64,000 bases of DNA from CAJFUR01 sp904420575 (lineage in GTDB: Bacteria > Actinomycetota > Coriobacteriia > Coriobacteriales > Eggerthellaceae). Where the stretch lies: the NCBI GenBank assembly GCA_965119745.1, contig OZ221973.1:3100001-3164000 (forward strand), written 5' to 3'. Below the pieces are notes generated by a model. It made no database searches. It worked only from the letters and a program-made list of their open reading frames with translations, and was not told where the DNA came from. Of this stretch, positions 51,083 through 59,406 are shown piece after piece. A program made the translations under genes and the position numbers. Each line of letters begins with the position of its first letter. The stretch's first letter is position 1.

Positions 51083-52858
51083 CTAGCCCTCCTCGCCCTC
51101 GTCGCATACGGAGCCTGTGTGCTCCGCCCACATGCGCGCGTACAGGGGGCAGGACTCGAGGAGCTCTTCGTGCCTTCCCTGCGCTGCCACGCGCCCTTCG
51201 TCCATCACGACTATCTGGTCTGCCCCCACGACCGTCGAAAGCCGGTGGGCAATCATCACGAGCGTCTTTCCCGCCACGAGCCTGCCGATGGCGCGCTCCA
51301 CCGCCGCCTCGCTCTCGGGGTCGGCGTATGCCGTCGCCTCGTCCAGAATCACCACGTCGGCGTCCTTCAGGATCGCCCTCGCAATCGTGATGCGCTGGCG
51401 CTCCCCGCCGGAAAGCCTTGCGCCGGCCTCGCCCGCCGGCGCGCCGTAGCCTTGCGGCAGACGTTCGATGAAGTCGTGGGCACCTGCGGCGCGCGCGGAC
51501 ATCTCCACCTCGACGTCCGTCGCCTCCGGCCTGCCCATGCGGATGTTGTCCGCGATCGTCGCATCGAACAGAAACGTGTCCTGGGCCACGTAGGAGACAT
51601 GCTCCATGAGCTGATCGAAGGGGATGTCGCGCACGTCGCGCCCGCCGTAGCGAACCGTGCCGCCGCTGGCGTCCCAGAACCCGGCCATCAGCTTCGCCAC
51701 GGTGGATTTGCCGGAGCCGGACGGTCCGACGATCGCCGTCATGGTGCCAGGTTCCGTGTGGAAGGACACGCCATGGAGCACCTCGGTGCCCTCGTGGTAG
51801 GAGAACGACACGTCCTCGAAGGAGAACGGCTCGCCAGACAGCTCGACCCGCTCCGTCGGACGGGACAGCTCGGGCGATCCCAGGAAGTCCCAGATCACGT
51901 TCAGACACGCATCCATCCGCGAGATCTGGCCCGCCGCCTGCGCGAACTTGAGAACGCCCCCGATGAAGCCCAGAGGGATGGAGATGCACACCATGAAGGC
52001 GGGAAGCCCGATCTCGCCTGCCGAGAGGAGCAGGATCCCCAGAGGAAGCGTGAACAGCAGCGTGCAGGGAACGACGGACCTCACAAGCGCCATCCACACC
52101 CAGCTCTGACGGAACCAGGCGAGCGTGGAGTCGTGATAGGCGGCCACGGCCTCGGAGAACGAGCCGTACGATGACGCGCTCCGCCCGAAGGCCTTGATGA
52201 CCTGGATGCCGTTGACGTACTCGACGAGCGTCGAGTTCATCCTCTGCTCGCTTGAGATGTAGCGCGCCATCTTCGCCCTGTACCCGCGCATCATGCCAAG
52301 GTAGAACAGCACGCCGAGAGGAATCGTGGCGAGGCCCGCCAGCCCCATTCTCCAGTCGACTGCGAACACGATCGCCATCGCGAGCACGGGGGCGAACACG
52401 TTGCTGGGAAGCTCGGGAACGAAGTGTGCGATGGCGTCCTCCAACTGGTTCACGTTGTCGACGAAACGGTTCTTGAAGGTCCCCGTCGGCGTGTCGACGA
52501 TCGTCCCCATGGGCACGCGAGCCATCTTCTCGGCCATCTGCTCGCGCATCGACTGCAGAGCCCTGAAGGCGATGCCGTGGCTCATCATCGAGGAGCGCCA
52601 GGTGAAAAGGAACTTCGCTGTCTGGCCGGCAGCCGCGGCGGCAGCGAGCCATGCCGCCGTCTCGAGGGACAGTGTGCCCTCCACGAGCCCCGCCGCCAAC
52701 GCAGCGACCACGACATAGGGCACCATGCCGAGCGTCTCGCCAATGCATGCCATCATGAGGGACAGGGCCATCTTCCCCTTGTCGGGGCGCATGAAGTAGA
52801 ACAGCTTCGAGAACGCGCTCGGACGCGCGTCCCGTTTTTCGGGGGTTGCCGCATCCAT
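51083..52858 (-). CDS. Cassette 2 exporter-fold ABC half-transporter A
   Basis: A 591-residue half-transporter: a membrane domain with ARVPMGTIVDTPTGTFKNRF in the first intracellular loop, closely like its cassette 1 counterpart, then an ATPase with GPSGSGKST, LSGGERQRIT and VVILDEATAYADPESE. The Ala-Asp D-loop again marks the YbtQ/IrtA-like half. The start at 52858 lies six bases after the ECF ATPase stop, so in cassette 2 the ABC pair is downstream of the ECF genes. Confidence 0.88.
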   Translation of the reverse strand: MDAATPEKRDARPSAFSKLFYFMRPDKGKMALSLMMACIGETLGMVPYVVVAALAAGLVEGTLSLETAAWLAAAAAAGQTAKFLFTWRSSMMSHGIAFRALQSMREQMAEKMARVPMGTIVDTPTGTFKNRFVDNVNQLEDAIAHFVPELPSNVFAPVLAMAIVFAVDWRMGLAGLATIPLGVLFYLGMMRGYRAKMARYISSEQRMNSTLVEYVNGIQVIKAFGRSASSYGSFSEAVAAYHDSTLAWFRQSWVWMALVRSVVPCTLLFTLPLGILLLSAGEIGLPAFMVCISIPLGFIGGVLKFAQAAGQISRMDACLNVIWDFLGSPELSRPTERVELSGEPFSFEDVSFSYHEGTEVLHGVSFHTEPGTMTAIVGPSGSGKSTVAKLMAGFWDASGGTVRYGGRDVRDIPFDQLMEHVSYVAQDTFLFDATIADNIRMGRPEATDVEVEMSARAAGAHDFIERLPQGYGAPAGEAGARLSGGERQRITIARAILKDADVVILDEATAYADPESEAAVERAIGRLVAGKTLVMIAHRLSTVVGADQIVVMDEGRVAAQGRHEELLESCPLYARMWAEHTGSVCDEGEEG

Positions 52859-52864
52859 GCGGAC

Positions 52865-54319
52865 TCACCTCTCTTTCGGTTTCGTGGACAGGTTCACGAC
52901 GCGGTCTCCCGCCATCCGCGCGAGCATCTCGTCGTGGGTGATGACGACCACCGCTTTGCCGCCCGCGGCGAGTCTTCTGCACCATGCCGCCACTTCCCTC
53001 ATTCCGCGGCCGTCGAGCCCGCTCGTGGGCTCGTCGAGCACGACAAGCTCCGCGTCCGAGCAGTACGCCGCCGCCAGGGTCACGCGCTGCTTCTGCCCTC
53101 CCGACAGGCTCGCCGGATGGCGGTCCGCCAGATCGACGAGGTCGAATGCGGCAAGGGCTTCCCATGCTCTCGCTTTCAGCGCATCGTCGACGCGCCGCCC
53201 GAGCACCACCTCGTCTGCGACGCTGCCGGCATAGAGCTGGTAGTCGGCGTCCTGCATCACGAAGTAGCTCAGACGCCGCCGCTTTCTCGGGGAGAGCGCC
53301 GCCCCGTCCCTCGTCACGCGCCCCTGCTGCTCGCAAGCCGCGCCCACCAGGACCTTCGCGAGCGTCGTCTTCCCGGTTCCGTTCGCGCCGCACACGACCG
53401 TGACGCACCCCAGGGGGAACTCGGCGTCGACCTGGCGGATGCCGCGCCTCGTCGATGGATAGACGAAGGTGACGCCCTCGAGCCGCCATGCGGGAAGGCC
53501 GGGCTTCGTCTCGCTTTCGCACGCAACCGCCATATCCGGATGGCGCAGGCCGAACCGCGAGGCATCCGCTAGAGAAAGGCACGCGAACTCGTCAGCGCTC
53601 CACCGGGCGGCCACGCGGCCCGACCTCATGCACACGAACTCGTCGGCAACGGGGAGGAACCGGTGCAGCCGGTGCTCCGAGACGACGATCGCGACGCCCT
53701 CATCCTTCAAACGCGCCAAGATCCTGACGAGCGCCTCCGAGCCCGCCGCGTCGAGGTTGGACGTGGGCTCGTCGAGCACGAGGATCCTCGGGCGGCACGC
53801 AATGGCGGCGGCAAGTGCCACCCGCTGCTTCTGCCCGCTCGACAGCTCGGTGAGCCTCTCCGGCAGAAGCCTCCCCACGCCGCAGAGCTCCGCCACGATG
53901 CGCACCCGCGCGACCGTGGCGTTCGGGGCGGCTCCCCTGTTCTCGAGCGAGAAGGCGATCTCGTCAGCGACAATCCCCATGAAGAACTGGCTTCTCGGGT
54001 CCTGCATCACCACGCCCATGCCCTCGGTCCGCTGCCGGGGCGAAAGGTCGAGCACGTCCGCTCCGTCGACGAGGACGGCGCCCTCCCGCTCCCCCGGGAA
54101 GAAGGTTCCCGCAAGCCCGTCGATAAGGCGCAGGACAGTCGACTTGCCGTCTCCCGACCTGCCACAGATGACCGTGCACGAGCCGTACGCCACGTCGAGC
54201 GACACCCCGCAAACACGGCCGCCCGCCCCGGACGATGCCCGCTCCTGCCCCGCGAGCTCCGACTCGTCGAGGTAGCGGAAAGACACGTCGTCCAGAACGA
54301 CCGCCTTTGCTCCGCTCAT
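52865..54319 (-). CDS. Cassette 2 ECF duplicated ATPase (EcfA-EcfA')
   Basis: A 484-residue protein with two ATPase domains: GRSGDGKST, LSSGQKQRV and ILVLDEPTSNLD in the first; GANGTGKTT, LSGGQKQRV and LVVLDEPTSGLD in the second. The Asp in GRSGDGKST is an uncommon Walker A variant. The ATG at 54319 overlaps the EcfT stop (ATGA). It drives the ECF module encoded immediately upstream. Confidence 0.92.
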   Translation of the reverse strand: MSGAKAVVLDDVSFRYLDESELAGQERASSGAGGRVCGVSLDVAYGSCTVICGRSGDGKSTVLRLIDGLAGTFFPGEREGAVLVDGADVLDLSPRQRTEGMGVVMQDPRSQFFMGIVADEIAFSLENRGAAPNATVARVRIVAELCGVGRLLPERLTELSSGQKQRVALAAAIACRPRILVLDEPTSNLDAAGSEALVRILARLKDEGVAIVVSEHRLHRFLPVADEFVCMRSGRVAARWSADEFACLSLADASRFGLRHPDMAVACESETKPGLPAWRLEGVTFVYPSTRRGIRQVDAEFPLGCVTVVCGANGTGKTTLAKVLVGAACEQQGRVTRDGAALSPRKRRRLSYFVMQDADYQLYAGSVADEVVLGRRVDDALKARAWEALAAFDLVDLADRHPASLSGGQKQRVTLAAAYCSDAELVVLDEPTSGLDGRGMREVAAWCRRLAAGGKAVVVITHDEMLARMAGDRVVNLSTKPKER

Positions 54320-55023
54320 AAGGCCGCCCCCAGCGCGTACACCGCAGCGGAAGTCGCGACGACGAAGAAAGCGCATGCCACATCGCGAACAGAGAACCCG
54401 ACGTGGTACACCGACGTCCGGCCTTCGCCGATCTCGATGCCCCGGAGCTCAGCCGAGGCGGCGAGCTCGCTCGAAAGCCGCAGCGAGCGCATGACGAGCG
54501 GAGTGTAGAAGCACTCGTATGCCAGGATGGGATGCCTTGCGACATCGAGAGCGCAAGAGAAGATCCCCCTCATCCTGATCCCGCGGACTATCGAGCGGGC
54601 CTCGAAGGGGAGGATCGATGCGAACCTGAACACCATGCAAATCCCGACGAGCACCCCTTGAGGAACGCGCCAGCGGTCGAGCGCGCACATGATCGCCGAC
54701 GGCGAGAGCGTGAAAAGGGCACATCCCGCCGTGAACGGCGGGATCATGTGGAGGACGCTCACGAAGAGGACGCCATAGAGGCCCGAGAGGGGCAGGAGGC
54801 TCAAACCGCAGACCGCGGCGAAGCTCACGCACGTCTTGACGGAAAGCTTCGGCCTGCCGTTCGCCGCGAGGTAAACCGCCGCGAACGCCTGCAGGAGGGC
54901 CGTCTCGATCAGCCCGGTGACCAGCATGGCGGCAACGCCCACGGCGAGGAAGGACGCAAGATGCGTCCTGGGGTCGAGTCCGAGGATCCCCGTCTTTATC
55001 CCCGCCTCTTCCGCCCGGCTCAT
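54316..55023 (-). CDS. Cassette 2 ECF transmembrane component EcfT
   Basis: A 235-residue membrane protein starting with LDPRTHLASFLAV and bearing the coupling motifs RGIRMRG and SAELRG in the C-terminal half. It is overlapped by four bases at both ends (ATGA) with the S component and the ATPase, the tight coupling usual for ECF operons. Confidence 0.9.
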   Translation of the reverse strand: MSRAEEAGIKTGILGLDPRTHLASFLAVGVAAMLVTGLIETALLQAFAAVYLAANGRPKLSVKTCVSFAAVCGLSLLPLSGLYGVLFVSVLHMIPPFTAGCALFTLSPSAIMCALDRWRVPQGVLVGICMVFRFASILPFEARSIVRGIRMRGIFSCALDVARHPILAYECFYTPLVMRSLRLSSELAASAELRGIEIGEGRTSVYHVGFSVRDVACAFFVVATSAAVYALGAAL

Positions 55024-55643
55024 GCGATCTTCGCCTTGCGGACGTGCTTCTTCAGGAACTTGGAGCCGATGAGCCCGCCGACGACCGTTCCTGCGACGAA
55101 CATCGCCATCATGAGCAGGATCCAGGGAAGCTCTGTGTACTGGGCCACCATCGCGGCGACGTCCGCGGCGTCGTAATAGGTCCCGAGCTGCTCCATGTAG
55201 GCCTCGCGGAAGAGCAGGTAGGGCATGATGCCGTAGAAGCCGAACGTCACCCAGTAGACGATGTAGCCGCCGACGATGCGCTTGATGTCGTGATAGGAGC
55301 CCTTGCCCCACATGGCCAGCTCTCCGACGACGGCGCCGACGACGGCAACCGGGGCGCAGTAGAGCCCTCCCATGAACGTATAGAGAGCGCCGAACACCAG
55401 GATCGACGCAGCCAGCACTCCTCGCTTGCCGATGCGGTCGGCCATCACGACGTAGAACGGCGTCGAGATCAGGGGGAACAGCCACGACCCCACGAAAAAC
55501 GTGTTCTGGGGAGCGAGCAGCATGTCCTCGATCATTTTCGCTGCCACCGTGAGAAACACGATGATGAGGTTGAACACGACGAATGTCAGGATGTCGCGCG
55601 TGGTCCATCCGCCGCTTGCCAGTCGAGAGCTTTCTGCTTCCAT
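55020..55643 (-). CDS. Cassette 2 MptD-family ECF substrate-binding component
   Basis: A 207-residue, six-helix S component of the MptD type, ending SKFLKKHVRKAKIA like its cassette 1 and 3 relatives. Its middle (CAPVAVVGAVVGELAMWGKG) and N-terminus differ enough to suggest a different cargo or specificity. SD AAGGAGG. It is the first gene of the minus-strand cassette, with the AraC-type operator motif 24 bases upstream of its ATG. Confidence 0.85.
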   Translation of the reverse strand: MEAESSRLASGGWTTRDILTFVVFNLIIVFLTVAAKMIEDMLLAPQNTFFVGSWLFPLISTPFYVVMADRIGKRGVLAASILVFGALYTFMGGLYCAPVAVVGAVVGELAMWGKGSYHDIKRIVGGYIVYWVTFGFYGIMPYLLFREAYMEQLGTYYDAADVAAMVAQYTELPWILLMMAMFVAGTVVGGLIGSKFLKKHVRKAKIA

Positions 55644-55666
55644 CGAGAATCCTCCTTGACATGATT

Positions 55667-55682
55667 GTTAGCCATAAGAAAC
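55667..55682. promoter_or_regulatory. Shared AraC-operator candidate, cassette 2
   Basis: GTTAGCCATAAGAAAC, upstream of the S-component gene and in the divergent region with araC. The same motif recurs at 62458 (as its complement, 14 of 16 bases) and, more loosely, at 61278. A TATAAT at 55690-55695 on the plus strand may serve araC. Confidence 0.65.
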
Positions 55683-55793
55683 TTTAGTCTATAATGAACG
55701 GAGGGGGATCTCCGGGGCACGAAACCGGCGCAAGCGCGGCTCGACACGGAAGAAGGGAGCCCAAACTCGGAAGGGGCGGCTAGGAGCAGACTG

Positions 55794-56756
55794 ATGGAAA
55801 GCTTGGAAAAAGACCTTTACAGCGCAGCGTTTCGGAAGTGGGAAATCTCGCCATCCTCGAAAGCGCACGGATACGGGCCAGACGGCGCCCTCCGAACCTT
55901 CGAAAACGACTTCGGCGAGGGAGAGTATTGGTCCTATTTCCGCGGGAACCTCTTCGCGATCAATTCCTTCAATATGACATTCACGAAAAACTGGGTTCTG
56001 AGGTACCGATGCACCGAACATCTCTGCATCGGGTTCTACGACGAGATCGAAGGAGTGGCGCAGAGACGGGGAGCCCCGCTCAGCGTCGGGGCGATTTCGG
56101 TGTACCTTGGAGAAGAGGATGAGGAATACGAGGCGCGCGTTTTGGAAGGCGCATCGGCAAAGGGCACGTCGATCACCTTTTCCCCTGATTACTACCGCAC
56201 GTATCTTCAAGGCAGGTTCGGAAGCATCAGGGACATAAGGAGGGCCTTTCTGGAAGCCGATGGGAGACGCGATATGCCCGACCTCGTCAACCTGCTCCGA
56301 AAGGCGCGGAGCTACCAAGGCACGGGGATTGCGGCGGAGCTCTTCTACGAAGGGGTGATCTCGGAAGCCGTCGCTATCGTCATGCAGCATTCCTCCCTGT
56401 ACCCCGAAAGGCACGGCGCCACGCGCCTGTCTTGCGAAGACCGCAGAGCCATCGATTTCATCTGCGGATACATCGCGTCCAACCTAGAAGAAGACCTTTC
56501 CTGCTCCCATCTTGCGGAAGAGCTTTACATGGGGCAGACGAAATTGAAAACCCTCTTCAAGGCGGCAACGGGGATGTCGCCATCCCGCTACGTCGCACGA
56601 GAGCGCATGGAGGAAGCATCCAGACTGCTCGTCGAGACCGACTCCACGATAGCCGAGATCGGCAAAACGGTGGGATACGCCAAGCCAGGCGCATTCACGG
56701 AGGCGTTCCGGAGGGACAAGGGCTGCACGCCTACGCAGTTCAGAAGAGAGCACTAG
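55794..56756 (+). CDS. AraC-family regulator of cassette 2
   Basis: A 320-residue regulator: an N-terminal ligand domain of about 210 residues, then two helix-turn-helix motifs, HLAEELYMGQTKLKTLFKAA and IAEIGKTVGYAKPGAFTEAF, and a family-typical end KGCTPTQFRREH. It resembles YbtA/PchR-type activators of metallophore uptake, which bind the metallophore complex. It is divergent from the cassette 2 operon and is its probable activator through the GTTAG-N7-AAAC site. Confidence 0.88.
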   Translation: MESLEKDLYSAAFRKWEISPSSKAHGYGPDGALRTFENDFGEGEYWSYFRGNLFAINSFNMTFTKNWVLRYRCTEHLCIGFYDEIEGVAQRRGAPLSVGAISVYLGEEDEEYEARVLEGASAKGTSITFSPDYYRTYLQGRFGSIRDIRRAFLEADGRRDMPDLVNLLRKARSYQGTGIAAELFYEGVISEAVAIVMQHSSLYPERHGATRLSCEDRRAIDFICGYIASNLEEDLSCSHLAEELYMGQTKLKTLFKAATGMSPSRYVARERMEEASRLLVETDSTIAEIGKTVGYAKPGAFTEAFRRDKGCTPTQFRREH

Positions 56757-56815
56757 CGCCTGACCGCCGAAACGAGGAAGCCCCCCCACCAAGCCCATCG
56801 CTTCGGCATCGAGGC

Positions 56816-56929
56816 TCAAGTCGCGTGCCGCTTGCTCCACTCGAAAAGCTCGTCCCCGAACGCGAAGCACCCCTCTTCCTCCCCGTCATCCTCCCTGGCA
56901 GCAGGGGATCCTTCTCGAGGAGGCTCCAT
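56816..56929 (-). CDS. Possible 37-residue acidic peptide (or displaced gene end)
   Basis: The frame MEPPREGSPAAREDDGEEEG then CFAFGDELFEWSKRHAT overlaps the end of the small frame starting at 57044 in a different phase. Its tail looks like real protein rather than random GC-rich translation. Either it is a coupled mini-gene or, more likely, the original C-terminus of the upstream frame after a frameshift. The ribosome site is weak. Confidence 0.25.
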   Translation of the reverse strand: MEPPREGSPAAREDDGEEEGCFAFGDELFEWSKRHAT

Positions 56930-57044
56930 TGTGGACCGCGTTCCTGCTCACGCGCAGGAGTATCGCCATCCCAGCCACCAAGTACGCGTCCCGGGTTGGC
57001 GCGGGAACCTTGACGTACAGGCCCTTTTCGAGCTCGCCTGCCAT
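56886..57044 (-). CDS. Possible small protein or remnant, unrecognised
   Basis: A 52-codon frame starting MAGELEKGLYVKVPAPTRDA with an excellent ribosome site (AAAGGAGCGGGCGC). A hydrophobic middle (AYLVAGMAILLRV) precedes an abrupt, less convincing end. The start vaguely resembles RelB-type antitoxins, but no family can be named. It could be a truncated gene whose end is in another frame. Confidence 0.35.
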   Translation of the reverse strand: MAGELEKGLYVKVPAPTRDAYLVAGMAILLRVSRNAVHNGASSRRIPCCQGG

Positions 57045-57253
57045 GCGCCCGCTCCTTTCGGAGCGGCAGACGCCACATCTCGGTGTCGCGGGGATCGGCG
57101 GCGATGGCGCGAGGCTCGCTGCCATCGCCGCTGCTCGATGCCGTCTTCCCGAACGGCATGGGCTCCCGGACGCGCATGCCGCGCGCCCGGAGATCGTCAT
57201 GCGCCGTTGCATTAGGCCGGCTGACCTGCTCGGGCCGGAGGGCGCCCCGCCGC

Positions 57254-57685
57254 TCATTCGTCTCTGTTTCCGTCCCGCCGGCTCCCGAGGCAATCCGCCA
57301 GGCGGCGGAAGGAGTCCCCTGAGATGCAGTGCTCCATGCGGCACGCCTCTTTTGACGCAACTTCCGCGTCCACCCCGGCGTCGAGGAGCATCCCCTCGAA
57401 GAAGCGATGCTTGGCGAACGTCTCCTCTGCAAGACGACGCCCCTCAGAAGTGAGCCTTACATCGTAGCCGACGACGCTCACAAGACCCTCGCACGTCAGG
57501 TTGGCAAGCGCCTTGGTCACGCTCGGCTTGGTGACGCCCAAGAATTCCGCCACGTCGACATTGCGGCAGAATCCACGCTCGGCGCGGATGACGAGAATGG
57601 CCTCGAGGTAGTCCTCGCACGACTCGCGGATAAAGGGACGAACAGGATCCTCGTCAGAACCCCGACGATTTCCTACAGCGCCCAT
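57254..57685 (-). CDS. DtxR/MntR-family metal-dependent regulator
   Basis: A 143-residue MntR-sized regulator without the SH3 domain. The helix-turn-helix is VDVAEFLGVTKPSVTKALAN. Metal-site positions: EDYLEAI keeps the Asp and Glu of MntR (D8, E11), AKHRFFEG keeps His77, but ACRMEH has Cys-x-x-Glu-His as in iron-sensing DtxR (C102, E105, H106) where MntR has Glu. It therefore mixes manganese- and iron-type ligands. It overlaps the end of the ABC gene by 13 bases, so it is co-transcribed with the cassette 3 ABC pair. Control of local uptake by metal is likely. Confidence 0.85.
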   Translation of the reverse strand: MGAVGNRRGSDEDPVRPFIRESCEDYLEAILVIRAERGFCRNVDVAEFLGVTKPSVTKALANLTCEGLVSVVGYDVRLTSEGRRLAEETFAKHRFFEGMLLDAGVDAEVASKEACRMEHCISGDSFRRLADCLGSRRDGNRDE

Positions 57686-59406
57686 TGGGCACTCTCTTGC
57701 TGCAGGCTAACCATGCGGGCGAACAGGCCTCCACGCTCCATGAGCTCGGAGGGGCTTCCCTGCTCGGCGACGCGGCCGGAGTCGAGAACCACAATCTTGT
57801 CGGCGTTCGCCACCGTGCGCATGCGATGCGCGATCACGATGACGGTCTTGCCGGCAAGCAGCCGCGAGAGCGCCTGTTGCACCTCGGTCTCGTTCTCCAC
57901 GTCGAGGGAAGCCGTCGCCTCGTCGAGGAGCACGATCGGCGCATCCTTCAATAGCGCCCGCGCGATCGAGATGCGCTGGCGCTCGCCGCCCGAAAGGCGC
58001 GCCCCGTTCTCGCCGATCATCGTGGCGTAGCCCTGCGGCATGCGGGAGACGAACCCGTCGCAGTTGGCAGCCCGCGCCGCGGCAAGCACCTCTTCGTCAG
58101 TGGCGCCGCGCCTTCCCAGGCGGATGTTGCCCATCACGGTGTCGTCGAACAGCAAGACGTCCTGGAACACCACCGAGAAATCGCGCAGCAGCACTTCGGG
58201 GTCCACCGTCGCCACGTCTACGCCGCCCACGCTCACGCGCCCAGACGTCGCGTCCCACAGGCGCGCCGCCAGGCGGGCGCACGTCGACTTGCCGGAGCCG
58301 GACGGTCCCACGAGCGCCGTGACCTCCCCTTCGCGTGCGGTGAAGCCCACATGGGAGAGAACCTGCTCGCCGTCCCCGTAGGAGAACGACACGTCGTCGA
58401 ACACGACGTCGTGGCCCTGCGGCGCGTACGAATCTCCGCCGTTCGCAAGCGGCTCGTCGTAGAAGCTTCTCATGCGCGCGCTCGCCGTCTTCGCCGCGAA
58501 CAACTCGGCGATGAGCATGAGACACTGGTCGAACGGCGCGTAGATGCGAGACACCACCAAAAGGAAGCAGAACAGCGTCATGAACCCACACGTCCCCTCG
58601 AGGACGAAGGCCGCCCCTGCCAGCACGGTGGTGGCGATCCCCAGCCGCAGCACGATCTGCGCGCCGTTCACGCAGATGCCCGTGGCAAGCTCGCCTTTCA
58701 CGGTTTGACGCTCCGCCTCGTCGATATGCTTGCGGATGCCGTCCAGGTAGCGCTCCTCCTGGTTGGTCGCCCGCACCTCGCGCACGCATTCGAGCGCCTC
58801 TTGGATATCGTCGGACACAGCAAGGTTCCTCATGCGCGTGGCGCGCATGAGAGGCGAAAGGAACCGGCGCGACGCGAACAGCAGCGCGAGTGCCACCGGC
58901 GCGCTCCACAGCGCCGCGATGGCAAGCCTCCAGTCGAAGGCTATCAGCCCGACCGCCGCAACGCCCAACATGATGTAGGCGCCGTAGAGCTCGGGGAGCA
59001 CGTGGCTGTAGGCGTGCTCGATGGTCTTCACGTCGCCCATGATCGTCTCGGTGAGGTCGGCCAGATCACGCCTGCCGAAGAACGACAGCGGCAGCTTGCG
59101 CAGGCGCTCCGCCAGCCCGATGCGCTGGCGACCGCTTTCCTTGTAGATCACGCCGTACTGGTAGTAGTAGGCGAGATACTCGGTGACGAACAGGGCGACG
59201 ACGAACGCGGCGAGTCCCAGGGCGTACGGGGCGATGTCGGGCAGCGGCGCTCCCGACGTCAGATGGTCGGCGAACTCCCCCATCGCGAGGAACAGGATCC
59301 CCACGCCCGCGAACACCGCGATGTTGGACACGGCGGTCCACAGGGCCCCCAGCTTGACGTTGCGAACGCCCTCGTCGGTAAGCCCGTACTTCTCTTTGAT
59401 GGACAT
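57673..59406 (-). CDS. Cassette 3 exporter-fold ABC half-transporter B
   Basis: A 577-residue half-transporter: six helices (about residues 20-310), then an ATPase with GPSGSGKST, LSGGERQRIS and IVLLDEATASLDVEN and the His switch VIAHRMRTV. The ATG at 59406 touches the TAG of the preceding ABC gene. It forms the presumed heterodimer with the product of that gene, and its end overlaps the DtxR/MntR-like regulator. Confidence 0.88.
   Translation of the reverse strand: MSIKEKYGLTDEGVRNVKLGALWTAVSNIAVFAGVGILFLAMGEFADHLTSGAPLPDIAPYALGLAAFVVALFVTEYLAYYYQYGVIYKESGRQRIGLAERLRKLPLSFFGRRDLADLTETIMGDVKTIEHAYSHVLPELYGAYIMLGVAAVGLIAFDWRLAIAALWSAPVALALLFASRRFLSPLMRATRMRNLAVSDDIQEALECVREVRATNQEERYLDGIRKHIDEAERQTVKGELATGICVNGAQIVLRLGIATTVLAGAAFVLEGTCGFMTLFCFLLVVSRIYAPFDQCLMLIAELFAAKTASARMRSFYDEPLANGGDSYAPQGHDVVFDDVSFSYGDGEQVLSHVGFTAREGEVTALVGPSGSGKSTCARLAARLWDATSGRVSVGGVDVATVDPEVLLRDFSVVFQDVLLFDDTVMGNIRLGRRGATDEEVLAAARAANCDGFVSRMPQGYATMIGENGARLSGGERQRISIARALLKDAPIVLLDEATASLDVENETEVQQALSRLLAGKTVIVIAHRMRTVANADKIVVLDSGRVAEQGSPSELMERGGLFARMVSLQQESAQWAL

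Larger units (their letters stand above)
56757..57253. other. Intergenic region between cassettes 2 and 3
   Basis: 497 bp between the end of araC and the end of the convergent dtxR-like gene. It contains two possible small minus-strand frames (56886-57044 and 56816-56929); nothing else was recognised. Confidence 0.4.

Noticed and set aside
49584..53582. 1332-codon minus-strand frame
   Set aside because: Runs through several ABC and ECF genes in the wrong phase; Arg/Gly/Pro-rich with no domains.
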